Assembly (NCBI RefSeq): GCF_900110575.1
Contig: NZ_FOEF01000009.1
Location: 248,001 to 312,000, forward strand
Length of the DNA: 64,000 nucleotides
Direction of reading: 5' to 3'
Origin: Amycolatopsis saalfeldensis
GTDB lineage: Bacteria; Actinomycetota; Actinomycetes; Mycobacteriales; Pseudonocardiaceae
This document shows, one piece after another, positions 32,716-41,406 of this stretch. A program made the position numbers and the translations under genes. Under the pieces are notes generated by a model that was not told where the DNA came from, searched no databases, and saw only the letters and a list, made by a program, of their open reading frames with translations. Within the stretch, counting starts at the first letter, position 1, and each line of letters opens with the position of its first letter.

Positions 32716-34011
32716 TCAGGCCGCGCCAAGTGCGCGCAGCGGACGTTCCGGGTGGACGAAGGCCCAGCAGACCGACCCGAGCACTCCGGCGGCGGCGAGT
32801 GAGACGAGGGCGAGGGTCCAGTTGCCCCCGATGCCCACCAGCAAGCCGGTGAACAGCGGGCCGGCCGCACTCATCAAGTTGCCCCACAGGTTGGTCCAGC
32901 CGGCCACCGTCGGGCCGTGGTCGCCGCCGAGGTCCTGGCAGGCGGCCCACACCTGGATCTGCACGGTGCCGACCGAACCGAGGCTCAGGCACAGGAAGAC
33001 CATCATCAGCGGCACGCTGGAACTGAACGCGCCCAGGACGAGGAATACCGCTGCGACGAGGTAGCCCGCCGCGGCGGCGCGGACCCGGCCGGGCCAGCGG
33101 CGCAGGACCCGGTCATTGAGCGTGCCCATGCCGAACACGCCGGCGACGAGCGCGATCCACGGCAGTGAGCCCAGCCAGCCCATGGCGGTGAACGACACCC
33201 CACGCGCTTCGACGAGGTAGGTCGGCAGCCAGGTGGTGAAGAAGCTCTGGATGATGATCAGGAACGCGTACTGCAGGCCGATCGCCCAGAATTGCGGCGA
33301 GCGGGCGAACGCCTGCCATCGCAAGGCCGGGCCACCACGGGCCGGCGCTTTTCCGGACTCGATGTAGGCGGCCTCCTCGGCGGAGACCCAGGGGTGGGCA
33401 CGCGGCTCGTCGCGGACCAGCCACCACCAAAGCGCGGCGAGCACCACGCCGACGGCGGCGAACAGGTGGAAGACCGCTGCCCACCCGAGGACATCGGTGA
33501 TCCACACGACCAGCGGAGTGCCGACGATGCTGCCCAGATAGAGCCCGCACAGCAGCAAGGAGTTCCCGCGCGACTGCTCCCGCTGGGGAAACCATCGCTG
33601 CAGCGTCAGTACCGACGCCGGCCAGTCCGCGGCCTGGCCGATGCCCAGTAGCAACCGGATGACGACGAACCCGAGGAAGAGCACTCCGTACGGGGTGATG
33701 AACGTGAAGGCCGACCACCACAACCCGGCCAGCGCCAGCATTTTGCGCGGCCCGAACCGCCGGGCGAGCAATCCGCCCGGCACCTGGAACAACGCGTAGG
33801 CCCACCAGAACGACGTGAGCACAATGGACAGCTGGGTGACCGAGAGGTGGAAGTCCCGCGCGAAGACCGGGGCGACCACGGTCATCGCGGTCCGGTCCAT
33901 GCTCATCACGAAGGTCACGGGCAGCAACAGTCCGCCAGCGAGCAGCCAGCGGCCGTGCCCGGACGCCGGCGAGCTGCGCGCGACGCCCCGTCGCGTCGGC
34001 GCGCTCTTCAT
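32716..34011 (-). CDS. MFS transporter (anion:cation symporter type)
   Basis: A 431-residue twelve-helix major facilitator protein. The N-terminal MSMDRTAMTVVAPVF and the loop motif ARRFGPRKMLALAG are like the sugar-acid/phthalate ACS group, as is LGIGQAADWPASVLTLQRWFP. It probably imports an organic anion. The start overlaps the RraA-like gene stop by 4 bases. Its stop lies 14 bases from the IS110 right end. It was originally followed directly by the hydrolase gene, so the substrate is likely an amide or acid that the hydrolase handles. Confidence 0.88.
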   Translation of the reverse strand: MKSAPTRRGVARSSPASGHGRWLLAGGLLLPVTFVMSMDRTAMTVVAPVFARDFHLSVTQLSIVLTSFWWAYALFQVPGGLLARRFGPRKMLALAGLWWSAFTFITPYGVLFLGFVVIRLLLGIGQAADWPASVLTLQRWFPQREQSRGNSLLLCGLYLGSIVGTPLVVWITDVLGWAAVFHLFAAVGVVLAALWWWLVRDEPRAHPWVSAEEAAYIESGKAPARGGPALRWQAFARSPQFWAIGLQYAFLIIIQSFFTTWLPTYLVEARGVSFTAMGWLGSLPWIALVAGVFGMGTLNDRVLRRWPGRVRAAAAGYLVAAVFLVLGAFSSSVPLMMVFLCLSLGSVGTVQIQVWAACQDLGGDHGPTVAGWTNLWGNLMSAAGPLFTGLLVGIGGNWTLALVSLAAAGVLGSVCWAFVHPERPLRALGAA

Positions 34012-34679
34012 CGGACCGCGTCGGTCGAGAGACCGGCGGCGAAGAGCTTCGCGGCACCGGTGAGGTCGGACAGGTGCTCGCCCTGGCTGATCCGCACTCG
34101 CGCATCCGGTTCCGCGGCCTCCTTCTCCTTCAGGAGATTCGCGATGTCCCAGGCCTCGGAGCGATCGAACACCGCGATCCCGTCAGAGTCCGCGAAGATC
34201 ACGTCGCCGGGGTTGACGACGGTTCCGCCGATCGTCACCGTGATGTTGATCGAGCCTTCGACTCCCAGAATGCGCGTCGTGCGTGCCGAGACGCCGGCTG
34301 AGAACACAGGTAGCCCGGTTTCGACGATCTCCTCGACGTCGTTGACGGATCCGGCGAGGACTGCGCCGGCCGCTCCCCGGGCGGCCGCGGTGTGCGCGAG
34401 GACGCCACCGAAGCACGATCGGCTGTCCCCGGACTGGTCGACGACCAGAACGTCGCCTGGCCGCAGGCCGTCCGCGGCGACGTGCACCGCGGTGGAGTCC
34501 AGGTGCGGGATCCGCACGGTGACCGCGACGCCGACGAAGGCCGCCGGTCGTCGCAGCGGGGCCAGGCCACGGGGGAACCCGTAGTCGCGCAGGTGTCCGA
34601 GAGTCGAGGTCGACACCGTCGAAAGAGCCTTGACGAGTGCCGGCTCGAGCGGGTCGGGGGCGGGGCGGCGAACGAACAT
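34008..34679 (-). CDS. RraA-like protein (4-hydroxy-4-methyl-2-oxoglutarate aldolase family)
   Basis: A 223-residue RraA/dimethylmenaquinone methyltransferase-like protein. The fold signature VVDQSGDSRSCFGGVLAHTAAARGAAGAVLAGSVND is present (core GGVLAHTAAARGA; the usual GxRD motif reads GSVND). Catabolic members are pyruvate aldolases or oxaloacetate decarboxylases; others lack known activity. ATG 34679 has GGGAG at 8 bases, which is better than the upstream start at 34712. It is the first gene of the operon and is coupled to the MFS gene. The altered VND in place of RD makes aldolase activity less certain. Confidence 0.8.
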   Translation of the reverse strand: MFVRRPAPDPLEPALVKALSTVSTSTLGHLRDYGFPRGLAPLRRPAAFVGVAVTVRIPHLDSTAVHVAADGLRPGDVLVVDQSGDSRSCFGGVLAHTAAARGAAGAVLAGSVNDVEEIVETGLPVFSAGVSARTTRILGVEGSINITVTIGGTVVNPGDVIFADSDGIAVFDRSEAWDIANLLKEKEAAEPDARVRISQGEHLSDLTGAAKLFAAGLSTDAVR

Positions 34680-34697
34680 GGTCGGACTCCCTTCTGT

Positions 34698-34714
34698 GCA
34701 TGCGTTACGCATGC
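34698..34714. promoter_or_regulatory. Palindrome GCATGCGT-T-ACGCATGC upstream of the RraA operon
   Basis: Perfect 8-bp arms around one base, followed by two more ATGCGT copies (34711-34716 and 34722-34727), lie just upstream of the RraA-like gene. GntR regulators of the FCD group bind short palindromes like this. The gene's own operon encodes such a GntR, so this is its likely operator. The rest of the gap up to 35005 shows no gene. Confidence 0.55.
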
Positions 34715-35005
34715 GTTGAGTATGCGTAGCATGGTTCCCGGTGCGCGGGCAAGGCGTGGTTTCAATGGATCGGTCAAGCTCGGCGAAGTCCAGGCGTCCG
34801 GCTTTGGCTGTTATCGGAACCGGATCGCTTCTGGGGCAACGGTTTTGCAGGACTGTGCCGATTTTCCCCGTGCTTGTGCCGGGGCGCCTTGACCAGACGC
34901 CGGGCGCCGCTTAATATTCGGGCCACTACAGAGACCAAAAGCCCGAATGTGTCCCGGTGGGATGCCGTCGTCGTGGCCGGCGCCCGGATTGTGAGCACGA
35001 ACGTG

Positions 35006-36676
35006 ATGCCCCAACGAGCAAGTCTCGGACAGCCCGGCCCGCCGGACCCGCACGCCATGGTGGGCGAAGACGGGAAACTGCGGCGGCGGCTCGGATTCTG
35101 GTCCTTGCTGGCGATCGGCGTCGGCAGCGTGATCGGCTCGGGCTGGCTGTTCTCGGCGATGTACGCGGCGAACGCCGCCGGCCCGGCATCGCTGGTGTCC
35201 TGGGTGGTCGGTGGCGTGCTGATGCTGCTGATCGCACTGGTTTTCGCCGAACTCGGCATGGCGCACCCCGAATCCGGCGCACTGGTGCGCTACCCGCTGT
35301 ACTCGAACGGCCGGCTCGCCGCGACCGTGGTCGGGTTCGCGACGTGGCTCGCGTTCGTGGGGAACCCGCCGACCGAGGCTTCGGGGGTAGTCCAGTATGC
35401 GTCGACCTGGCTGGGTGGGGTCTACGACGCGAAAGCCGGAAAACTGACCGGTTCGGGCATCGTGCTGGCGATTGTGTTGATGGGGCTTTTCGTCCTGCTG
35501 AATTACTTTGGTGTGCGGTTGTTCGCGAAATCGAACAACGTGGTCACCGCGATCAAAGTGGGGATCCCGGTCACGACCGCGGTCCTGCTCGTGGTGAGCG
35601 GCTTCGACCATCAGCACGGCGCGGGTGGTGTCGCCAATCTCCATGCGCACGGTGGTTTCGCGCCGGCCGGATACGCGACGGCACTGGCTGCGATCGCGTC
35701 CGCGGGCCTGATCTTCGCCTACACGGGATTCCGCAACATCGTCGAGCTGGCCGGAGAGGTGACCCATCCCCGCCGAGACATCCCGCGCGCACTGGTGGCG
35801 ACGATCGTGCTCACCATCGTGCTGTACCTGGCCCTCCAACTGGCCTTCCTCCTGGCTGTGCCGGACAACCTCCTCGCGGCACGAGGCTGGCAGGGGATCA
35901 ACTTCGACTCTCCTTTCGCCGACCTCGCGCAGCTGCTGGGCATGACCTGGCTGTTCTGGTTGCTGCTCGCCGATTCGTCGCTGTCACCGAGCGGTTCCGG
36001 GATCGTCTACACCGCGTCGAACGCGCGCAATGTCTACGGGATGGCCAAGAACGGGCTCCTCCCGGCCGCGGTGATGCGGATCCACGACCGAAGCGGAGTG
36101 CCTCGGCGAGCGTTGCTGCTCAATTTCGTCATCGGCGTCGCGTTCCTGCTTCCGTTGCCCAGCTGGCATCAGATCGTCAGCACGTTGAGCACCTTGGTGG
36201 TGTTCACGTTCTCCATCGGCTCGGTCACGCTCATGGCGTTCCGCTCGCAGGGGGTGACGGCCGAGACCGACCGGCTGCGGGGGATGCGGATCATCGCACC
36301 GGCCGCGTTCGTCGTGAGCTCGCTGGTGATTTTCTGGGCGACCTGGACGGATCTGCGAGGCACGATTCCCGTCATGGTCGTGGCGATCGGATGGTATTGC
36401 GCCGCCGCGGCCCGGCGCCGGCGCAGCCGCGGCGGTCCGGTCTTCGCCCGCGACGATCTGCGAGGCGGCGGCTGGCTCGTCGTTTACGTGGTCGTCATGT
36501 ACTTGATGTCCTACGCCGGAAGCTACGGCGGCCGTGGGTGGATTCCGGCACCTTGGGACAGCGTGGTCACCGCTTGCCTTTCGGCGTTCTGTTATGCGTG
36601 GGCAGTGCGGGCCGGAATCCGTTATCTGGCAGCACATCCGTTCCGCGCACACGCGCCCGGTCACGACGAACAGTGA
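35006..36676 (+). CDS. APC-family amino acid permease
   Basis: A membrane protein of about 556 residues with roughly twelve hydrophobic helices. The APC motif GFWSLLAIGVGSVIGSGWLFSAMY (core IGVGSVIGSGWLF) is near the start, and GFRNIVELAGEVTHPRRDIPRAL (core ELAGEVTHPRRDIP) lies in the middle loop. It imports an amino acid or amine. I chose ATG 35006 as the nearest plausible start; GTG 34991 and ATG 34874 are in frame but without convincing ribosome sites, so the N-terminus is uncertain. It is divergent from the RraA operon and overlaps or abuts the hydrolase gene downstream. Confidence 0.85.
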   Translation: MPQRASLGQPGPPDPHAMVGEDGKLRRRLGFWSLLAIGVGSVIGSGWLFSAMYAANAAGPASLVSWVVGGVLMLLIALVFAELGMAHPESGALVRYPLYSNGRLAATVVGFATWLAFVGNPPTEASGVVQYASTWLGGVYDAKAGKLTGSGIVLAIVLMGLFVLLNYFGVRLFAKSNNVVTAIKVGIPVTTAVLLVVSGFDHQHGAGGVANLHAHGGFAPAGYATALAAIASAGLIFAYTGFRNIVELAGEVTHPRRDIPRALVATIVLTIVLYLALQLAFLLAVPDNLLAARGWQGINFDSPFADLAQLLGMTWLFWLLLADSSLSPSGSGIVYTASNARNVYGMAKNGLLPAAVMRIHDRSGVPRRALLLNFVIGVAFLLPLPSWHQIVSTLSTLVVFTFSIGSVTLMAFRSQGVTAETDRLRGMRIIAPAAFVVSSLVIFWATWTDLRGTIPVMVVAIGWYCAAAARRRRSRGGPVFARDDLRGGGWLVVYVVVMYLMSYAGSYGGRGWIPAPWDSVVTACLSAFCYAWAVRAGIRYLAAHPFRAHAPGHDEQ

Positions 36677-36684
36677 AGGTGGAG

Positions 36685-37434
36685 ATGACCCAGTCAATCC
36701 GAGACGCTCCCGTGGTGGCGTTCACCTATGACCCGCGAGCCCTCAACGAGGCCGTCCGGTGGAGGTTGATGTTCGAGGGTGTCGTCGCCGCCGGCGCCGT
36801 ACCGATGGCGATCGATTGCGGCGTGCGGCAACCGGACGTCGGCACACTGGCCGGCCTCGTCGACGGTGTGATCGTCGGCGGCGGCAACGATGTCGATCCT
36901 CGCCGGTACGGCGGCGACCCGGACGACCCGCTGGTGCGGGGGGTGAACCCCGACCGGGACGAGAACGAACTGGCGATGCTCGCGGCGGCCCGGGAACTGG
37001 GCAAGCCCGTGCTCGCGATCTGCCGGGGCATGCAGTTGATGAATGTGGCCTACGGCGGAACCCTGTTCGCCGACATCGAGCGCGATGTCCCCGGTGTGGG
37101 AGTTCACCGGCAGGGGTTGGCGGCGCTCCCGGACCCCGCTCACACTGTCACCGTGGAGGCAGGCACGACGCTGGCCCGCTGGCTTGACACCGACGGGACG
37201 ATCACCGTCAACAGCGAGCACCACCAAGGCGTTCGTGCCGTCGGAGATGGCCTCCGGGTGGTGGCGCGCGCGGAGGACGGGAGTATCGAGGCGATCGAAT
37301 CGGCTACCGAGGCTGTCGTCGGTGTTCAGTGGCACCCGGAGTACTTCTGGCCGGTGGAGAAGACATCGCTGACGTTGCTGTCGACGTTCATCGCGGAGAG
37401 CGTCGGCCACACCGCCGCGACGAGCGGCGCCTGA
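36685..37434 (+). CDS. Gamma-glutamyl-gamma-aminobutyrate hydrolase-like class I glutamine amidotransferase
   Basis: A 249-residue class I amidotransferase-fold hydrolase like PuuD. The nucleophile Cys is in LAICRGMQLMNVA and the His/Glu pair in VVGVQWHPEYF, with the GGGNDVDPRRYG block typical of PuuD. It cleaves a gamma-glutamyl amide, releasing glutamate, as in polyamine or ethanolamine catabolism. ATG 36685 follows AAGG nine bases after the permease stop; GTG 36673 is an alternative. The permease upstream probably supplies its substrate or the precursor amine. Confidence 0.88.
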   Translation: MTQSIRDAPVVAFTYDPRALNEAVRWRLMFEGVVAAGAVPMAIDCGVRQPDVGTLAGLVDGVIVGGGNDVDPRRYGGDPDDPLVRGVNPDRDENELAMLAAARELGKPVLAICRGMQLMNVAYGGTLFADIERDVPGVGVHRQGLAALPDPAHTVTVEAGTTLARWLDTDGTITVNSEHHQGVRAVGDGLRVVARAEDGSIEAIESATEAVVGVQWHPEYFWPVEKTSLTLLSTFIAESVGHTAATSGA

Positions 37435-37440
37435 CCGGCT

Positions 37441-37483
37441 TGCGCTTGCCGTGGGCCGCGCGACGCAGCCCACGGCAAGCGCA
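37441..37483 (+). terminator. Perfect 16-bp hairpin after the PuuD-like gene
   Basis: TGCGCTTGCCGTGGGC (37441-37456) pairs perfectly with 37468-37483 around an 11-base loop, seven bases after the stop. It also faces the end of the decayed aldolase on the other strand. Confidence 0.85.
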
Positions 37484-37484
37484 G

Positions 37485-37910
37485 TCAGGATGCTTCCTGC
37501 CTCAGCTCGTCGAACCGGCGCTTCAGACTGCGCACTGCGCGGCCGACTTCGTTGTACTGGCTGCTCAGCAGAATCATCGGCGCGTGGTGGTCGAGCGCTT
37601 GGCCCGGTCGGTCCACGCGGGATGCAGCCACGTCTTGCCTGCCGTCTCTGCAGCGGCGACGCATCGTTCCGCGTCCGCCCAGCCGGCCTCGGTGCCCTGA
37701 TGCGCGCCTCTCCCGCTGGTCAGGGAGAGATCGCCCGGTCCCATCTGGAATCCGGCAACGGTCGGGGCGCGAGGATTCCGGCCACGTCTGCGATCGCGCG
37801 CGGATCCGCCAGCAGTGGCAGGCACAAGGTCGGCGAGTCGATCGAGGCGAGCAATGGGTCGTCCCACCCGTTGCATCCGACCACCCGCCCACCGGCCATG
37901 CTGCGTGCGC
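37485..37910 (-). pseudogene. Decayed HpcH/HpaI-type aldolase
   Basis: Three reading frames together spell the C-terminal half of a 2-dehydro-3-deoxy-aldarate-type aldolase. LCLPLLADPRAIADVAGIL is followed, after a frameshift, by GFQMGPGDLSLTSGRG (the metal/phosphate 'GPGDLS' motif) and AAETAGKTWLHPA. After a second shift comes ILLSSQYNEVGRAVRSLKRR to the stop at 37485. The N-terminal half is missing. No single frame could make a working protein. The remnant sits against another broken gene, which points to a decaying segment between 37.5 and 38.1 kb. Confidence 0.6.
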
Positions 37911-37974
37911 CTACCGCGGATATTTTGCGTACGAGGTGACTTCCGTGGGACGAAGCGTTCCTGGGTTTCCAGTC

Positions 37975-38080
37975 CGAACGCGCCGTGGCGACCGTCGCGG
38001 GGTCCCGCGACAACACCACGACGCGCTCGGACAGGTAGACCGCCTATCGATGTCGTGGGTGACAAGTACGGCAGTCACAC
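37975..38080 (-). pseudogene. Remnant of an SsuB/TauB-type ABC transporter ATPase
   Basis: The segment AGVTAVLVTHDID, then after a one-base shift AVYLSERVVVLSRDPATV, is the D-loop/His-switch end of a nitrate/sulfonate/taurine-type ABC ATPase. All upstream motifs (Walker A, signature) are absent. The rest of 38081-38167 shows nothing I can support. Confidence 0.5.
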
Positions 38081-38167
38081 CAGCACTTCGGGCTCGACCT
38101 CCGTGACCACGCTTTCGGAGAGGTCGAAACCGCATGCACTACGCATGTGACGAAACCCTTGACCTGC

Positions 38168-38491
38168 TCAGCTTTCCGTCTGGACTGGAAACGAACGGGT
38201 CCGGCTGCGATCAAGGAATCGATCCTCGTCTTCGACGATTCCCGAGTCCGGGGCGAACATCACGCTCAGCCAAGCCTTGTACGCATCACGGTCTTGGAAG
38301 TCCAGTTGGGACACGACGTCGCAGCCGGCGGATTCGGCGGCTCGCCCGGGCTTCACGTAGTGCCGGACGTACGCGTCAGGCCGGACCGGCAGGCCCAAGA
38401 CCAGTGGTACGTGCCGGTTTTCGTAGTGGTCGGCGAACTCCTCGAAGCTGAGGCTCTGGCGTTTCGAAAGCAATGCGAGGACTCGGTACAC
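38168..38491 (-). CDS. EthD-domain protein
   Basis: A 107-residue protein of the EthD (dimeric alpha-beta barrel) family: RVLALLSKRQSLSFEEFADHY and ENRHVPLVLGLP are the conserved first strand and helix with the catalytic-site His. Family members assist ether degradation by P450s or act as small cyclases/decarboxylases; the role here is unknown. GTG 38491 has GGAGAGGGG upstream and lies 31 bases after the aldehyde dehydrogenase stop, so it is co-transcribed with that gene. Confidence 0.75.
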   Translation of the reverse strand: MYRVLALLSKRQSLSFEEFADHYENRHVPLVLGLPVRPDAYVRHYVKPGRAAESAGCDVVSQLDFQDRDAYKAWLSVMFAPDSGIVEDEDRFLDRSRTRSFPVQTES

Positions 38492-38522
38492 GGTGTCGGC
38501 CCCTCTCCTGTTCGCACGTGGC

Positions 38523-39935
38523 TCAGGCGCCCGGCGCCCGGTGAATGACCTGTGGCTCGCTGAAGCCGTGCAGCCCGGCGATCCCGTTCTCGACGCCGAT
38601 CCCACTCCACTTGGCTCCGCCGAAGGGCTGGTTCGGCTGCAGTGCCAGATGCGTGTTGACGAAGACCGTGCCGGCGTCGAGTTCACGGGCCACCCGGTCC
38701 GCTCGGTCCGGATCACCGCTCCAGACCGAGCCCGTGAGCCCGTACCGGGATGCATTCACCTGGCGCACGACTTCGTCGACGTCCTCGTAGCGGACTACCG
38801 GGAGGACCGGGCCGAACTGCTCCTCGCCGACGACGCGGAAGCCGTCGTCGAGGTCGGCCAGGATCGTCGGGGCGAAGAAATAACCGGGGCGTTCGAGAGC
38901 CGTGCCGCCGGAGGCCGCGCGGGCTCCCTTCGTAAGCGCATCGCCGACGAGTTCACGAACCCGGGTGAACTGAGGCTCGTTGTTGAGCGGGCCGAGGTCC
39001 GTCCCGGCCGCCGCACCGGGGCCGACGACCCGCGACCCGGCGAAGGCGGCAAGGCTTTCGACCACGTCGTCGTAGCGGGATGCGGGCGCGTAGACGCGCT
39101 TCACCGCGGAACACACCTGCCCGTTGTTCTCGAAGGCACTCCAGAACAGCTTCTCCGTGATTCTCACCGGGTCGGCGTCATCGAGCAGGATGGCGGGGTC
39201 GTTCCCGCCGAGCTCCAACGTGGTGCGCTTCAGGTCTGCCGCCGCCGCCGCGGCGACGAGCTTGCCGGTCGCCACGGAACCGGTGAACGAGATCTTCCGC
39301 GGTACCGGGTGGGCGGTCATCCAGGCTCCGAGCGGGTCCTTGCCGCTGACGACATTCACCACGCCGGGAGGCAGTGCGTCGGACAGGAGACGGCCGAAGC
39401 GAAGTGTCGCCAGCGGTGTGTAGGGAGAGGGCTTCAGCACCACCGTGTTGCCGGCGAGCAGCGCCGGCGCCAACTTCCAGGACGCGAGTGTCAGCGGGTA
39501 GTTCCAGGGGGTGATCGCGGCGACGACGCCCAGCGGCTTGCGAACGATCTCCACCCGCGCCGAGTCGTCGTCCTGCAAGATCTGCGGCGGGTCTTCGACT
39601 TCGGCGTAGTAGGTGAACCACGCCTGTGCGTCGGTGATCTCTTCGGCCGCTTCTCGCGCGGGCTTGCCCTGCTCTCGGGTCAGCAGCTCCGCCAGCTCGC
39701 CTGCGTGATCGTCGAGGATCCGGCGCGCGTCGAGAAGGGCCTTCCGGCGGACGCTGAGGCCCTCGCGGCGCCACCTGGCCCAAGCCCGCTCTGCCGCCTC
39801 CATCGCGGCGTCCAGCTGAGCGGGAGTGCAGTTCGGAGCCTGGGCGAAGACCTCGCCGGTGGCCGGGTCGAGCACGTCAAAGGTGCCGGCCGTCTCGGCC
39901 GGACGCCCGTCAATCGTCATCACGTAATCATTCAT
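38523..39935 (-). CDS. NAD(P)-dependent aldehyde dehydrogenase
   Basis: A 470-residue aldehyde dehydrogenase of full length. The NAD-binding ITPWNYPLTLASWKLAPALLAGN (core TPWNYPL), SFTGSVATGK, the general-base Glu in LELGGNDPAI and the catalytic Cys in NNGQVCSAVKR are all present. It oxidises an aldehyde to the acid. ATG 39935 has GAAGG at 6 bases and is preferred over the in-frame TTG 39947. It lies downstream of the broken LLM oxidoreductase and upstream of EthD. The substrate cannot be assigned. Confidence 0.9.
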   Translation of the reverse strand: MNDYVMTIDGRPAETAGTFDVLDPATGEVFAQAPNCTPAQLDAAMEAAERAWARWRREGLSVRRKALLDARRILDDHAGELAELLTREQGKPAREAAEEITDAQAWFTYYAEVEDPPQILQDDDSARVEIVRKPLGVVAAITPWNYPLTLASWKLAPALLAGNTVVLKPSPYTPLATLRFGRLLSDALPPGVVNVVSGKDPLGAWMTAHPVPRKISFTGSVATGKLVAAAAAADLKRTTLELGGNDPAILLDDADPVRITEKLFWSAFENNGQVCSAVKRVYAPASRYDDVVESLAAFAGSRVVGPGAAAGTDLGPLNNEPQFTRVRELVGDALTKGARAASGGTALERPGYFFAPTILADLDDGFRVVGEEQFGPVLPVVRYEDVDEVVRQVNASRYGLTGSVWSGDPDRADRVARELDAGTVFVNTHLALQPNQPFGGAKWSGIGVENGIAGLHGFSEPQVIHRAPGA

Positions 39936-39969
39936 CGGTGCCTTCAATCGGAGTTCGGACGCAGGGTGG

Positions 39970-40623
39970 TCAGCCCAGCGTGGTCAAGGCGGGGGCCGGC
40001 CGGCGCCACTGATCCGTGGGCACGTCGCCCCGGGAGCGGGGCAGCGGCTGGACGCAGACGTGATCGGCACCGGCATCGAGGTGTTCCCGGACCCGTGTGG
40101 CGTCGGAGAATCCCGCGCGACTCAGCAGGGTCCGGTATGCGGGCACCGGTGAATACGCTTTCGCGTGCGTCCGCACGGTCGTCCGCGACTGCTCAGCGTC
40201 GGTGTTTCTCCGGGGTGCAGAAGTACGTGTGCGCACCCCGTGTGCGGGCGGCGGCCAGGCTTCGCATCCGCGGGCCGAGCGCACCGAGCGCGAACGCAGC
40301 CTGGTCACCAGAGCTGCGAAGCTCACCCTCAGGGCCCAGCGGGGGAATGCCTTGGCGAGGGAGTTCGCCGCGGCCGTCATGGCGAGGGCGTCGCGAGCCC
40401 AGATGCCGGCGATGCCAGTGGCCCCGGCAGGTGCTCCGGTCGCCGAGAGGAGCAGGGTGAGATGGACCGTGACGTCCCGGCCGGCCACTTCGGGCAGCCA
40501 CACCGCACCGTAACCGAGTTCTTCGACCTCGACGGCCAGTTCCTGCGCCCGCGCCGTCGAAACAGTGTGCAGCGCGCTGGTCCACAAACCGACACGGCCG
40601 AATTCGGGCGGTTCATTCGTCAC
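39970..40623 (-). pseudogene. Broken LLM-class (F420-dependent type) flavin oxidoreductase
   Basis: The first ~95 residues (RVGLWTSALHTVSTARAQE, then ATGIAGIWARDALAMTAAA) and the last ~70 (REHLDAGADHVCVQPLPR) match a luciferase-like F420-dependent oxidoreductase of about 290 residues. The middle is mostly deleted. A short part (LGALGPRMRSLAAAR and GAHTYFCTPEKH, about 40195-40290) is in a different frame. One long frame stays open by chance, but it is not a working enzyme. An intact copy elsewhere in the genome would be expected if the function is needed. Confidence 0.7.
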
Positions 40624-40692
40624 AGTTTCCGATGCTTTCTCTCGAAGGGGGAGAACTGCCGCGAAACGAGTACCGATTCAGTCAGATGGGGC

Positions 40693-41319
40693 TCAAGGTT
40701 CCAGGCGCGGCGATTCTTCCGGGGAAATGGTGTACACGGCGTACCACTGGAGCAGGGTCAGCTGGAGCGCCGCTCGTTTGATCTCGTCTTCACCCGACGC
40801 GACGTCGGTCGTGCTCAGCGTCGACTCGATCATCGCGTACAGTGCCGAAGCCGCATAGTCGACGTCGATGTCGGGCCGCACGATGCCGATGGTCCGTCCG
40901 GTGCGGTGGACCTTCGCGAGCCGGTCGCTGAGAACTTCGTCGGCTGCACGATTGGCCCGGGTGAACGCTTCGGGCAGGACCTGCCGCGCGATCTCGATCG
41001 CCGGCCGCAGATCTGCGTTCGTGACCCGCCACATGAGCGCATCCTCGACCATGCGCAGGAGTACGGCGAACATCGACTCACCATGCTCGATCGCGGCGTC
41101 CATGCGCTCGCCGATCCGTGCGTAACCGGCCAGGAAGTCCTCGACCAGTCGGGCCAGGAGCTCTTCCTTGTCGGCGAAGTGGTTGTAGACCGTGGCCCGG
41201 GAGACTCCCGAATCCTTGGCGATGTCCGCCACCCGGGCGTGGTGGTAGCCGGGGCTGTTGAAGTGGCGGCGCGCGGCGCCCAGGATGCGCAGGTTCGTCT
41301 CGTCGTTGTCGTTCGTCAC
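40693..41319 (-). CDS. TetR-family regulator, likely controller of the 16-bp operator regulon
   Basis: A TetR protein of 208 residues from GTG 41319 (GAGG upstream); ATG 41355 gives 220 residues but has no ribosome site. The DNA-binding domain is LRILGAARRHFNSPGYHHARVADIAKDSGVSRATVYNHF (core GVSRATVYNHFADK). It follows the acyl-CoA synthetase gene by fewer than 90 bases in the same direction, so it is probably the last gene of that operon. The operon promoter carries a 16-bp palindrome repeated at two other promoters nearby, so autoregulation plus control of those genes is plausible. Confidence 0.82.
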   Translation of the reverse strand: MTNDNDETNLRILGAARRHFNSPGYHHARVADIAKDSGVSRATVYNHFADKEELLARLVEDFLAGYARIGERMDAAIEHGESMFAVLLRMVEDALMWRVTNADLRPAIEIARQVLPEAFTRANRAADEVLSDRLAKVHRTGRTIGIVRPDIDVDYAASALYAMIESTLSTTDVASGEDEIKRAALQLTLLQWYAVYTISPEESPRLEP

Positions 41320-41406
41320 CGCGGGCCTCGTTCCGGTGGAGTTCGGTTCATTCACGGCAATGCTACCAACGTGACGCCGTGCTGAGCGCGGACAGTTCTC
41401 CTGTCA

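Noticed and set aside
34957..36672. Long upstream extension of the PuuD-like frame
   Set aside because: It overlaps the whole APC permease in another frame; codon character and motifs belong to the permease, and the hydrolase starts near 36685.
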